A stretch of DNA of 64,000 nt. It comes from DATBAT01 sp963824805 (GTDB lineage Bacteria > Acidobacteriota > Terriglobia > Terriglobales > Acidobacteriaceae). Each line of letters begins with the position of its first letter. Position 1 is the first letter of the stretch. A model generated the notes under the pieces. The model saw nothing but the letters and a program-made list of their open reading frames with translations, was not told where the DNA came from and did no database searches. The stretch lies in NCBI GenBank assembly GCA_963824805.1, contig CAWGQZ010000049.1, forward strand, positions 1-64,000, in the 5' to 3' direction. Positions 11,269 to 20,054 of the stretch are shown in pieces. Made by a program: the position numbers and the translations under genes.

Positions 11269-11398
11269 TCGCCTTCCTTGGGCTTCGGCCAGAATCGATT
11301 TAATAACTCAAGTTGTTACGAACGGTAACACTGCAGGGCAGGCAATTCCAGTAGTTTATAATCTTAATACCAGTCATTTCTCCGGAGTAAATACAAAG

Positions 11399-13387
11399 AT
11401 GATTCGATTTTTGCAGACGCCTGGGCCAATTAAGAAGATTGTGCTCGGCGGGATGCTTCTAGTGATTTGCGGCGCCATGGTCATCACGCTGGTGCCCGGC
11501 GGCCTTGGCTCTAACCTTGGCATGGGCGGTCCCAGACAGGGCGTGATCGCCACGGTTGACGGCAATGAAGTGACCACTGTCGATGTGAACCGCACCACCG
11601 ACAACATGTTGCGCGAGCAATTTCCCAAGGCCGGAGCCCAGACGGCGATGTTGCGTCCCTACTTCGCGCAGCGGGCGCTTGACAACCTGATTTCTCAGAA
11701 GGCGATTCTCGCCGAAGCTAACCGTATGGGGCTGCGTGCGACCGATGCTGAGGTGCGCGACGAAATTCAGCACGGCCGTTATTCCAATGTCTTCTTCCCC
11801 AACGGCAATTTCATCGGCCAGGACGAGTACCAGGCCCGCCTCGATCAGGCTGGATTGACTATTCCGCAATTTGAAGAAGAAATAAAGAACCAGATCCTTT
11901 TTACCAAGTTGCAGAATTTGATTTCCGGAACCGCGATGGTCAACGACGCCCAAATCCGGGCGGAGTTTGACAAGAAAAATACCAAGGTCAAACTGGAATA
12001 CGCCGTTCTCGACAAAGACGCCATTGCCAACAGCATCAAGCCGAGCGATGCGGAATTGAAGGCTTTCTACGATCGCAACAAGGCCAGCTATACCAATTCG
12101 GTTCCGGAAAAGCGGAAGATCAAGTATGCCGTGATCGATAACGCAAAGTTAGAAGGGCAGACGCAGGTAACGCCGCAGGAAATTCAGTCCTACTACGACC
12201 AGCATCGCGACGACTACCGCGTGGATCAGCAAGTGAACGTTCGCCACATCCTGATTAAGACCCCGCTGGCTGGGGCCGATGGCAAGGTGGAGCAGAAAGG
12301 CGTCGACGCTGCCCGCAAGAAAGCAGAAGACGTGCTGAAGCAGGTTAAAGCCGGTGGCGATTTCTCTGAGCTCGCCAAAAAGTATTCCGAAGACACCGGC
12401 AGCGCCACAAACGGTGGGTCTATCGGATGGATCGGGAAGGGCCGCACCGTTCCTGAATTTGAAAGCAAAGCTTTCTCGCTTCCCAAGGGCGGCACCAGCG
12501 ACCTGGTACAGAGTAGTTACGGCTTTCACATCATTCACGTCGATGACAAGCAGGATGCGCACCTGAAGACGTTGGCGGAAGTAAAAAACCAGATCGAACC
12601 GATTCTGGCCCAGCAGAAAGTTTCCCGCGCTGCCGAAGCGGAAGCAGCTTCTCTGGTCTCCCAGGCACGCAATGGTGGTCTCGACAAGGCCGCCGCCGCG
12701 AAGGGCCTTCCGGTCATTAACACCGACTTTGTTTCCCGCAACGACGCGCTGCCTGGCATCGGCAGCGCACCTCAGTTCATGGATGCGGTATTCAGCCAGG
12801 CCGAGAAGGCCCCGCCGGCGCAGGCACAGCTGCAGCAAGGTTCCGCCATTTTCGAAGTGACTGCCATTAGGCCTCCGTCGACTCCGGGGTTTGAGGAAAT
12901 CCGTCCGCGAGTGGAATCAGAATTCAAGAATGAGCGGACCACTTCGTTGCTGGCACAGAAGACACAGGAACTTTCCGACCGCGCCAAGGCAGGCCACGAT
13001 CTGAAGAAGGCCGCGAAGGAACTTGGAGCGACCATCAAGACCAGCGATTTTGTCCTGCCGGATGGTCAGGTTCCAGACATCGGTTCCATGGGCGGTCCAG
13101 CATCTGTGGCTTTCACTATGAAGCCGGGAGACATCAGCGGACCCATCACAGCTTCCAACGCCGGAATCGTGCTCTCCGTCGCCGACAAGCAGGAGCCGGG
13201 CCAGCAGGAGTTCGACGCCAAGAAAGATGAAATTCGCGACGGGCTTGTGCAAGCCAAGCAATCGGAGTTGTTCGGCCTGTTTGTCGGCAACATCCGCGAA
13301 CAGATGGAAAAGTCAAAGAAAATTCAGATCAATCAGCAGGAAAAAGAAAAACTGACTCGTGCTCCCGGCGGCGTGGAAGGCGAATAA
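11399..13387 (+). CDS. PpiD/SurA-type peptidyl-prolyl isomerase, membrane anchored
   Basis: The ATG at 11399 is preferred over an upstream in-frame start at 11258, because CCGGAG lies just before it and the protein then begins with a normal anchor: MIRFLQTPGPIKK then a hydrophobic helix. The 662-residue product has a SurA N-terminal-like region, a parvulin/PpiC domain (VRHILIKTP through SYGFHIIHV, roughly residues 275-385), and a second, degenerate rotamase-like part near the C terminus. Such proteins fold outer-membrane and periplasmic proteins. It is divergent from the GH2 gene. A perfect 16-bp palindrome (GAATAACGCGTTATTC, 13382-13397) covers the stop codon. Confidence 0.88.
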   Translation: MIRFLQTPGPIKKIVLGGMLLVICGAMVITLVPGGLGSNLGMGGPRQGVIATVDGNEVTTVDVNRTTDNMLREQFPKAGAQTAMLRPYFAQRALDNLISQKAILAEANRMGLRATDAEVRDEIQHGRYSNVFFPNGNFIGQDEYQARLDQAGLTIPQFEEEIKNQILFTKLQNLISGTAMVNDAQIRAEFDKKNTKVKLEYAVLDKDAIANSIKPSDAELKAFYDRNKASYTNSVPEKRKIKYAVIDNAKLEGQTQVTPQEIQSYYDQHRDDYRVDQQVNVRHILIKTPLAGADGKVEQKGVDAARKKAEDVLKQVKAGGDFSELAKKYSEDTGSATNGGSIGWIGKGRTVPEFESKAFSLPKGGTSDLVQSSYGFHIIHVDDKQDAHLKTLAEVKNQIEPILAQQKVSRAAEAEAASLVSQARNGGLDKAAAAKGLPVINTDFVSRNDALPGIGSAPQFMDAVFSQAEKAPPAQAQLQQGSAIFEVTAIRPPSTPGFEEIRPRVESEFKNERTTSLLAQKTQELSDRAKAGHDLKKAAKELGATIKTSDFVLPDGQVPDIGSMGGPASVAFTMKPGDISGPITASNAGIVLSVADKQEPGQQEFDAKKDEIRDGLVQAKQSELFGLFVGNIREQMEKSKKIQINQQEKEKLTRAPGGVEGE

Positions 13388-13406
13388 CGCGTTATTCATC
13401 AAAGCC

Positions 13407-13434
13407 ACGCCAGAATCCAAATGGATCCTGGCGT
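13407..13434. terminator. Hairpin between the foldase and malQ genes
   Basis: Arms of 12 bp (ACGCCAGAATCC and GGATCCTGGCGT, one mismatch) flank an AAAT loop, 20 bp after the foldase stop. No T-run follows on either strand, so it may only attenuate transcription or protect the 3' end rather than terminate. Confidence 0.4.
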
Positions 13435-13503
13435 CTCCATCACCAGTTTCACAAAACTCGCCACTCTGACGTGGCGTGATTTCAAAACAACGAAAGTTTG
13501 CGC

Positions 13504-15033
13504 ATGTCTTTTCCTCGCTCCACCGGCCTGTTGCTCCATCCCATCTCGTTCCCATCGTCGGGCGGCATCGGTGATCTGGGGTCCGCCGCCTACCAGTTTG
13601 TGGACTTTCTGGCGAACGCTCGTCAGGGACTTTGGCAGGTTCTGCCGCTTGGGCCGCTCGCTCATGGTACTTCGCCTTACTCTTCCACGTCGGCTTTTGC
13701 GGGAAACACTCTGCTGATAAGCCTGGAGCGGCTGGCCGAGAAGGGCTGGATCAACCGGACGCGCCTGGGGACGCTCTCCACAGAGGTTGGGCCGATTGAC
13801 TACGAGAGAGTCATCGCCCAAAAGGTGCCGTTGCTGAGGGAGGCTGCCAGCAACTTTATCAATGATTCCGCGCACGGGGCACACGCTCGCTTCAGCCATT
13901 TCTGCGCCGAGAATTCCTGGTGGCTGGAAGATTACGTTCTGTACGATGCTCTGCGCGATCGTTACCGCAGACAGCCGTGGAATGCCTGGCCGGCAGAGCT
14001 GGCGCGAAGGAATGCGGATACCATCGAAGCCGCACGGACCGAACTGGCTTCGGAGCTGGCAATCCGCCGAGTGTTGCAGTTCGCATTCTATGAACAGTGG
14101 CGTTCGATCCGGCATTACTGCGCGCAGCGTTCGATCCGGGTGGTAGGAGACATCGCGATTTTCGTCGACTACGACAGCTGCGACGTCTGGGCGAACCGCG
14201 ACTTGTTCCGCTTGCGTGACGATCTGCAGCCGGAGGTTGTCTCTGGTGTGCCCCCGGACGCTTTCAGCGCGAGTGGACAACGCTGGGGAAATCCGCTCTA
14301 CAACTGGCACGCCATGCGTGAAAAGGGTTATCGCTGGTGGGTACAGCGCTTGCACTGGGCGGCACAAACTTGCGACTACATACGGCTCGACCATTTCCGC
14401 GGGTTTGCCCAGTTCTGGGAGATCTCCGCGCATGAACCGACCGCCATTAATGGACGCTGGGTGGACGGGCCGGGGGACGAGCTGTTTCACAAGCTGCGCG
14501 AGGATCTCGGCAGCCTGCCATTTTTCGCTGAGGACCTTGGCGTCATTACGCCCGATGTGACGGCTTTGCGCGAGCGGCACAACATTCCGGCGATGGCGGT
14601 GCTGCAGTTCGGCTTCGGTGATCCGGGCGCGCACATCTACTTGCCGCACCGTTTGACTACGCACCACGTGATATACACCGGTACTCATGACAACGACACG
14701 ACCCTGGGATGGTGGCGCACCGCGGGCGACTACGAACGAAAGGCGGTCGAGGCGATGGTCGGGCGTTGCGAAGACGGAGTTAACTGGGCGCTGATTCGAC
14801 TGGCGCAGAGCTCAGTCGCTAATTTGTCGGTGGTGCCCCTTCAGGACGTGCTCGGATTAGGCAGTGAAGCCCGTTTGAATACTCCCAGCAGGCCGGATGG
14901 CAACTATCACTGGCGTTATCAGCCAGGAGTGTTGACATCTCAGTTAGCGGATCGGCTTGCCCGCTTAGCGGAAGTCACCGATCGCCTGCCACAAGTGGTG
15001 TCTTCTTCCCCACACGAGGATTTTGCAGCCTAG
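13504..15033 (+). CDS. malQ: 4-alpha-glucanotransferase (amylomaltase, GH77)
   Basis: A 509-residue GH77 enzyme that moves alpha-1,4-glucan segments between maltooligosaccharides in glycogen/maltodextrin metabolism. All catalytic motifs are present: the nucleophile Asp296 in YIRLDHFRGF, the acid/base Glu343 in FFAEDLGV and the transition-state stabiliser in GTHDND (Asp396). The beginning (LLLHPISFPSS-GGIGDLGSAA) matches the standard N terminus, so the ATG at 13504 is preferred to the TTG two codons upstream. No other glycogen gene is nearby. The 258-bp region after it (15034-15291) holds nothing I can recognise. Confidence 0.95.
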   Translation: MSFPRSTGLLLHPISFPSSGGIGDLGSAAYQFVDFLANARQGLWQVLPLGPLAHGTSPYSSTSAFAGNTLLISLERLAEKGWINRTRLGTLSTEVGPIDYERVIAQKVPLLREAASNFINDSAHGAHARFSHFCAENSWWLEDYVLYDALRDRYRRQPWNAWPAELARRNADTIEAARTELASELAIRRVLQFAFYEQWRSIRHYCAQRSIRVVGDIAIFVDYDSCDVWANRDLFRLRDDLQPEVVSGVPPDAFSASGQRWGNPLYNWHAMREKGYRWWVQRLHWAAQTCDYIRLDHFRGFAQFWEISAHEPTAINGRWVDGPGDELFHKLREDLGSLPFFAEDLGVITPDVTALRERHNIPAMAVLQFGFGDPGAHIYLPHRLTTHHVIYTGTHDNDTTLGWWRTAGDYERKAVEAMVGRCEDGVNWALIRLAQSSVANLSVVPLQDVLGLGSEARLNTPSRPDGNYHWRYQPGVLTSQLADRLARLAEVTDRLPQVVSSSPHEDFAA

Positions 15034-15291
15034 TGGCAGGGCTTCTCCTCGTGGCATTTTCTCTGCTGCTGATTGCGCCCTATCGGGCGTGACTGGAATC
15101 GGCATCGCTGGCCATGCCCGTAGGTCCAACCCGAGGGTTGCTATACCGATCAGAAGGACGGTGTGGCGCGCAGACAAAGCTAGCCTCTCACTCCGGGCCA
15201 GCCTTTGACAGAGGGGCTCCGCCCTACTTCCTGCACTGCTCGGAAGATCCATCACGCTCCCATGGGACGGATGAACATTTGGGCGGCTACC

Positions 15292-16206
15292 CTAGCTGTC
15301 TTTGAGTGCGCTTCTGGCGGAGAGATGGGCACCAGTCAGCAATAACATCCCTGAAAGAAATGCCCAAAACATCATGCTGACGGAGAGGGAAAAGGGACCG
15401 TAGACTTCCTGAAAGTTCAGCCGGGGCAATGCCAGGATATAAGCGTATTTCAGCACCTCGGAGAGTAGCCCCATGATGATGGCCGCCGGTAATACCGAAC
15501 CGGGCCGCACCTTGCCGTTGGGCAATAGCCAATAGATCAGAAAGAAGATGGCGATGCTGGCGAGGATCGCAAAAGCTCGCATCGCCAGGAAACCAAGGAT
15601 CCGGGACACCCACACCCCATGGCCATGTAATGATGATTCCATGAGTGCCATATTTCCTGCGGTCAATGCCACCGAAAGCAATGCCAGTACTCCCGAAGCG
15701 AAGGCCAAACCCAATGAGATCAACTGATTTCCGAAATAGGACCGGTTCTCAGCAAATCCCCATATCCGGTTGAGCGCCACTTCGAGTGGCATGAAGATCC
15801 CGGTCGATGTGATCAGCAGAATGAGCAACGAAAATGCTTGCGCACGCTGGCGGGCTCCCACCAGAGCATTCAAATTTCGGATCACAAATTCCTGGCCGGC
15901 CGGGAGGTACTCCCGCAAAAGTTGAACCACAATTTCGTACATCACTTTCGAATGGAAAACGTCGCGGATAACCGTCATCAGCAACAGCATGAACGGGAAA
16001 AACGACAAGATTGCGTTTGCGGCGACCGAAAACGCAAACGTATGTACCTCCGTATGTAACAAATATTTCAATACGGCGTATACGATACCGTGGCGCTTCC
16101 GAGCTTGGGTTATCTCCGTCTCAGGCACGTATCCCCATAGAAATAAAACACTTCTTCGGTCGCTTGATCTGCTTATTACGCTATACCAAGCCGGCTCAGA
16201 TTTCAT
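15292..16206 (-). CDS. YihY/UPF0761 (BrkB-type) inner-membrane protein
   Basis: A 304-residue protein with about six hydrophobic helices after a ~45-residue cytoplasmic N terminus. It shows the family hallmarks: FFPFMLLLM in the first helix, the small-residue stretch around ALNRIWGF, and YWLLPNGKVRPGSVLPAA followed by EVYGPFS before the last helix. The family was once annotated as ribonuclease BN by mistake. Its members are now regarded as membrane proteins of unclear role. It is transcribed away from the cold-shock gene, and the leader of that gene begins in the shared region. Confidence 0.87.
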   Translation of the reverse strand: MKSEPAWYSVISRSSDRRSVLFLWGYVPETEITQARKRHGIVYAVLKYLLHTEVHTFAFSVAANAILSFFPFMLLLMTVIRDVFHSKVMYEIVVQLLREYLPAGQEFVIRNLNALVGARQRAQAFSLLILLITSTGIFMPLEVALNRIWGFAENRSYFGNQLISLGLAFASGVLALLSVALTAGNMALMESSLHGHGVWVSRILGFLAMRAFAILASIAIFFLIYWLLPNGKVRPGSVLPAAIIMGLLSEVLKYAYILALPRLNFQEVYGPFSLSVSMMFWAFLSGMLLLTGAHLSARSALKDS

Positions 16207-16264
16207 TGCGGCGACCCTGTTTCAGATAGCCCGGAAATCAACCAAACTTCTTTCAATATTTCAT

Positions 16265-16293
16265 CTTGCCAGAATTTGAGTAGATGAATATTA
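16265..16293 (+). promoter_or_regulatory. Probable sigma-70 promoter of the cold-shock gene
   Basis: TTGCCA (16265-16270) and TATTAT (16288-16293) are separated by 17 bp, each matching the housekeeping consensus in five of six positions. Transcription would start near 16300, about 270 nt before the coding start. Confidence 0.5.
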
Positions 16294-16299
16294 TCTGTT

Positions 16300-16567
16300 G
16301 CTCGTTACCGAACTTAGGTAACGGTGCGTTTAAGCAGGTTGATGTTCCGTGTCCAGTAGTCCACAACCCGCGCAGCCTGAAGACCCCGGAGTTCCGGTCT
16401 GTTTTGTTCCCAACCGACCTGAACTCAGGGGTCTTTTCGTTTGCTAAGGTAAGACCTCCGGCGCGAAATTCAATCTTCTAGTACGGTTCCAGATTCTCCG
16501 AGAGGGGGTTACCGAACAAGCCTACCGGAGACCTGGAAAATTCATCAGGAGGCGAAAGGAGTAATTT
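16300..16567 (+). promoter_or_regulatory. Long 5' leader of the cold-shock gene
   Basis: No gene is visible in this stretch. It contains two hairpin-forming segments, one around 16381-16400 (AGACC and GGTCT flanking CCGG pairs, followed by GTTTTGTT) and one around 16420-16437 (GACC...GGTC followed by TTTTCG), then a strong double Shine-Dalgarno (AGGAGG and AAGGAG) before the GTG start. Long structured leaders that act as cold sensors are known for cspA of Escherichia coli. Similar control here is inferred from layout only. Confidence 0.45.
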
Positions 16568-16771
16568 GTGAGAGAGAAGGGTACAGTGAAGTGGTTTAAC
16601 GGAGCCAAGGGCTACGGTTTTATCCAGCGCTCCACCGGGGAGGACGTTTTCGTCCATTTCTCGGCCATACAAGAGAACGGTTACCGTACGCTGAACGAAG
16701 GCGAAACCGTCGAGTTTGATCTATTGAAAGGCCCTAAAGGCTTCCAGGCGGCAAACGTGGTCCGCGTATAG
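16568..16771 (+). CDS. Cold-shock protein (CspA family)
   Basis: A 67-residue single cold-shock domain. Both RNA-binding motifs are intact: RNP1 as KGYGFIQ and RNP2 as DVFVHF. It starts with GTG, placed just after AGGAGGCGAAAGGAG. The family binds single-stranded nucleic acid and melts RNA structure during cold shock or growth transitions. It is monocistronic: a leader of about 270 nt lies upstream and a strong intrinsic terminator 30 bp downstream. Which paralogue it is cannot be decided. Confidence 0.96.
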   Translation: MREKGTVKWFNGAKGYGFIQRSTGEDVFVHFSAIQENGYRTLNEGETVEFDLLKGPKGFQAANVVRV

Positions 16772-16800
16772 AGCCACCTTCCAACACCCCCTCACTTTCG

Positions 16801-16836
16801 AACCCTCCCACTTCCCCTGGGAGGGTTTTATTTTCT
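16801..16836 (+). terminator. Intrinsic terminator after the cold-shock gene
   Basis: AACCCTCCCA pairs with TGGGAGGGTT around a short CTTCCCC-type loop, followed by TTATTTTC. The AA-rich 5' side gives a weaker T-tract on the other strand. Confidence 0.85.
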
Positions 16837-16906
16837 GGATTTTTGGACCTACGATTTCTCCTTCGGTCGAAATGACAAGAAGGGAATGATGGAAGGCACA
16901 CACACG

Positions 16907-18787
16907 TCAATGCACTTCGAGCGAAACTAGATCTCCGTCAGACTTTCCGCCAGGCTTGTAATTTGCCGATATGGGCCGGTCACTCCAGTCGCAGGAGAAT
17001 TCGTCGGCCCCCACCAGCAACAGTGTCTTGTAGTCTTCAGTGCGTAGCCGTATTCGCTTTGACCCAGTCGAAATTGTCAGCACCGCAATCTGCGGATGAA
17101 TGCAATCCACCGTCACCAATCGCCCCTTCAGGAATTCAGTCTTGCGGCGATCAACCACGGGCGCCGCCGGACGTTCCGGTAAAGGTTCTTCTTCCGCAGT
17201 TGCCGGTCTTGCAGTTGGCTTGCCCTTAGTAGCTGCCTTGGGCGCTTCCTGTGTGCGCTGGGGCAGCAGGCCGTACTTGCGGAGGGTTGGCAGGTCATTC
17301 AGATTCTGGTTTGCGGCCGAGGCGATTTCTGCGTTCTTGCTTCCTTTGAGTCGTTGCAACAGGGTGGTCGCGTCGTCCCATTTCTTCGCCGCCATGTAGA
17401 CCCGCGCCATGTCCAATAAGTATTTTTCGCTCCGCGGATTCAACTGGACCGCTTTCTGGATCGACTGTACCGCCGACTGCACGCCTCCACCTTCGACCCG
17501 CGCCATGGCCAGCATGTGATAAGCCTCAGCCATCTGGTCGTTCCAGTCGAGCACGATACGGAGGTCGATCATCATGTTTGCCAGTCCGGGAAACAGAGTC
17601 CCGTTGGCCTGCGCTTCGTAGTATTTCATCCACGCCGAATAAAAATGCGTCCATGGATCCTGCGGCTGAAAACGCAACGCCTGCTGCAGTTCATCTCCGG
17701 CATCTTCAAATTCATTTTTCTGCAAATGGCCCCACGCGATAGCACGGTGCGCCGTGGTACTTTCAGCTTTGGGATCGTCAACTAAAGCGTTCAGTTGCTT
17801 TAGCGCTTCGTCGCGATGTTCCGGTAAGCGCACCATCGCCTCGGCAACCACTGCCTGCGCTTCGGTGGGCAAGACGTCCTGAATGCTTACGCCAACCTCG
17901 TTCAATCCGATGGGAGTGAACTGGTGCGCGCCCGGCGGCAATGGCTTTTCTTTAGGCGACGCTGGCTTTTTGGCGACCGCGAGGGACTTGAAATAGTCCT
18001 TTACTGCCTGCTCCATCTGCGCCGGGCTGACGTCGAACGCCTGTTGAATGGCTTGTTGTGGGGGAAGCTTTTCGTTTAACGCCAGTCCAAAATATGTTCC
18101 GGTTTGCTGCAATTTCTCCTGGGTCAGCAGGTAGTGCATTACGATCCAGGATTCGGCAAAGAACAACGTGTGATGTGAGCTTTCTGAAACTGCCTCGGGA
18201 GCAGTCGCAAACAACTCCGGCAACGGCATCCATTTTTGCGTGTTCAGGATTTCCGTGAACGACTCCGGGTCCGCACCGATCTGTGCCTGCCGGTCGTCCA
18301 TGTGCAGGCTGGAAAAATATTCGGCAAAGCCTTCGTCAAACCAGGGCTGAGTCGGTGGATAGTTGTAATTGAGATAGGTGTGGGCGAACTGATGACTGAC
18401 TGAGAGCCAGCTTTCTTCGTCCGATAGATTGAGAACGACGTAGTTGCGGTCTTGTCCTGGGAGGAAAAAACCTTGCGCGGAGGTCGGCTTTCCGTCGCGT
18501 TGCGGCGCAATCTGGGCGTACTCGGCGTAATCTTTGAACGCGATCACGTCCATGGGTTCAGGCATGCTGAGCTTGTTGCGCAGCAGGAGTTGACCGCACA
18601 CCGAGCGCATCTGTTCTAACCGCACCGCTACTTCGGAACCTTTTTCCCGGCTGGCGTCGGTGAGAACCGCAAAATGCGAGGCGCTGGCCAGCACCCACTT
18701 GATCTTCGGTTGGTCAACCGGGAATGCGGGCAGAGCCGATAGAAGCAATATTACGGCTGCACTGCGAAGGCGAGACACTGAAGACAT
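16907..18787 (-). CDS. Metallopeptidase-like protein with HQxxH motif and TPR repeats
   Basis: The ATG at 18787 gives a good signal peptide; an in-frame start at 18814 adds nine residues. Counted from 18814, the N-terminal half resembles gluzincin-type domains (DUF1570-like): SVSHQFAHTYLNY then WFDEGFAEYFS. The zinc ligands His141, His145 and Glu161 are kept, but the catalytic glutamate of HExxH is glutamine (Gln142, codon CAG). Three or more TPR units follow (about 340-520), then a Pro/Ala-rich linker and a small C-terminal beta domain. It is therefore probably a zinc-binding scaffold or an inactive peptidase in the periplasm. It begins 40 bp after queG and may share its transcript. Confidence 0.75.
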   Translation of the reverse strand: MSSVSRLRSAAVILLLSALPAFPVDQPKIKWVLASASHFAVLTDASREKGSEVAVRLEQMRSVCGQLLLRNKLSMPEPMDVIAFKDYAEYAQIAPQRDGKPTSAQGFFLPGQDRNYVVLNLSDEESWLSVSHQFAHTYLNYNYPPTQPWFDEGFAEYFSSLHMDDRQAQIGADPESFTEILNTQKWMPLPELFATAPEAVSESSHHTLFFAESWIVMHYLLTQEKLQQTGTYFGLALNEKLPPQQAIQQAFDVSPAQMEQAVKDYFKSLAVAKKPASPKEKPLPPGAHQFTPIGLNEVGVSIQDVLPTEAQAVVAEAMVRLPEHRDEALKQLNALVDDPKAESTTAHRAIAWGHLQKNEFEDAGDELQQALRFQPQDPWTHFYSAWMKYYEAQANGTLFPGLANMMIDLRIVLDWNDQMAEAYHMLAMARVEGGGVQSAVQSIQKAVQLNPRSEKYLLDMARVYMAAKKWDDATTLLQRLKGSKNAEIASAANQNLNDLPTLRKYGLLPQRTQEAPKAATKGKPTARPATAEEEPLPERPAAPVVDRRKTEFLKGRLVTVDCIHPQIAVLTISTGSKRIRLRTEDYKTLLLVGADEFSCDWSDRPISANYKPGGKSDGDLVSLEVH

Positions 18788-18827
18788 CAAAAGGTTTTCA
18801 ACCAAAATCCGCAAAATGCTACCACGT

Positions 18828-19934
18828 TCAGAGTTCCCTTCCTTCGTTACCGAAGAAATCGCTGTCGAGAGTTTCGTGGGAGGCCTGAAGTCTGTTCAAC
18901 GTCCACTCGGCCGTCTCGGCCAGCACGGGATCGTCGCTCTGCAGCAGTTCTTCTACCATCGGAATGAGCCGCTCATCTCCGCTATTGCCTATGGCGATCA
19001 GTGCATTGCGCTTCAGGCCGGCGAGTTTGGCGCGCTTGACCGGCGATCCCCGAAATAGTGTTCGAAATTCATCGGTGGTCATCTTAGCAATCCACGCCAG
19101 TGCCGGGTTGAAAAGCCCTTCCCGCGGTTGAAACTCGGGCGTTGTTGTCGCCGGGGCCCTTCGGTTCCATGGGCAAACGTCCTGGCAGATGTCACAACCA
19201 TACAGATGGCGTCCCATACGCTCGCGCAGTTCTTCTGCAATCGAACCTCGCTTCTCGATCGTGAGATAAGCGATGCATCGGTTGGAATCGAGTTGGTATG
19301 GCGCGATAAGCGCATCCGTCGGGCAAGCATCGATGCACCGCATACAAGTACCGCATCGATCGGGTGCCGGGAAATCCGCTGTCAGTTCCAGCGACGTCAG
19401 GATCACGCCTAGAAACAGCCACGATCCCATCTTCTGGTTGATGGTACAGGTATTTTTGCCTGTCCAGCCGATGCCCGCGTATCTGGCATAAACCCGCTCG
19501 ACCAGCGGTCCGGTATCGACGTAACACCAGGTGCGAACGTCTCCGGCGGCCTGCTTAAGTTGGCTTTCGACCACGCGTAGACGCCGCAGCACGCCGTCGT
19601 GATAATCCTCTTGTGCCCAGGCATAGCGCGAAATCCATCCTCGCTCGGCGTCTTGGACTTCGGTCGAGTAGGGCTGAGCGGTGTTGTAGTTGATTGCACA
19701 TACGATGACGCTGCGAGCCCAGGGAACTGCCGTCTTCAATGAGGCGCGCTTCAGGGTTCCGTTATGGTCGCGGGCTTCCAGATATTTCATCTCCGCCGCA
19801 TGTCCGGCTTCAATCCACTCGGAAAATCTCTCGAGTTCAGGAAAATCGTCTACCGGCGCGATGCCGGACAACTCAAAACCCGCATCCGAAGCCGCTTGCT
19901 TCACCACGGTCGAAATGTGAGACACATCGGCCAC
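18828..19934 (-). CDS. queG: Epoxyqueuosine reductase QueG
   Basis: A 368-residue enzyme of the last step of queuosine synthesis: reduction of epoxyqueuosine in tRNA, using cobalamin and two [4Fe-4S] clusters. Two ferredoxin-type clusters of cysteines are clear, CGTCMRCIDACPTDAL and CDICQDVCPWN, with a cobalamin-dependent reductase fold upstream. A HEAT-like tail near the C terminus (NSGDERLIPMVEELLQSDDP) is normal for the family. The cytoplasmic product is of standard length. The next gene on this strand starts close after its stop codon. No other queuosine gene is in the window. Confidence 0.96.
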   Translation of the reverse strand: MADVSHISTVVKQAASDAGFELSGIAPVDDFPELERFSEWIEAGHAAEMKYLEARDHNGTLKRASLKTAVPWARSVIVCAINYNTAQPYSTEVQDAERGWISRYAWAQEDYHDGVLRRLRVVESQLKQAAGDVRTWCYVDTGPLVERVYARYAGIGWTGKNTCTINQKMGSWLFLGVILTSLELTADFPAPDRCGTCMRCIDACPTDALIAPYQLDSNRCIAYLTIEKRGSIAEELRERMGRHLYGCDICQDVCPWNRRAPATTTPEFQPREGLFNPALAWIAKMTTDEFRTLFRGSPVKRAKLAGLKRNALIAIGNSGDERLIPMVEELLQSDDPVLAETAEWTLNRLQASHETLDSDFFGNEGREL

Positions 19935-20054
19935 AAGACTAGTCTATCGGTTTTGCACTCGAAGATTCCTGTACAGACCTAGCATCGCATGATGGCACCT
20001 TAGGTGCGCACCCTTGCCCGCCTGCCGGATGAGAGTGTCCGCCCCCTGGATCGC

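Noticed and set aside
11258..11398. 47-residue extension of the foldase
   Set aside because: It overlaps the divergent GH2 start, and the ATG at 11399 has its own ribosome site and a normal membrane anchor.
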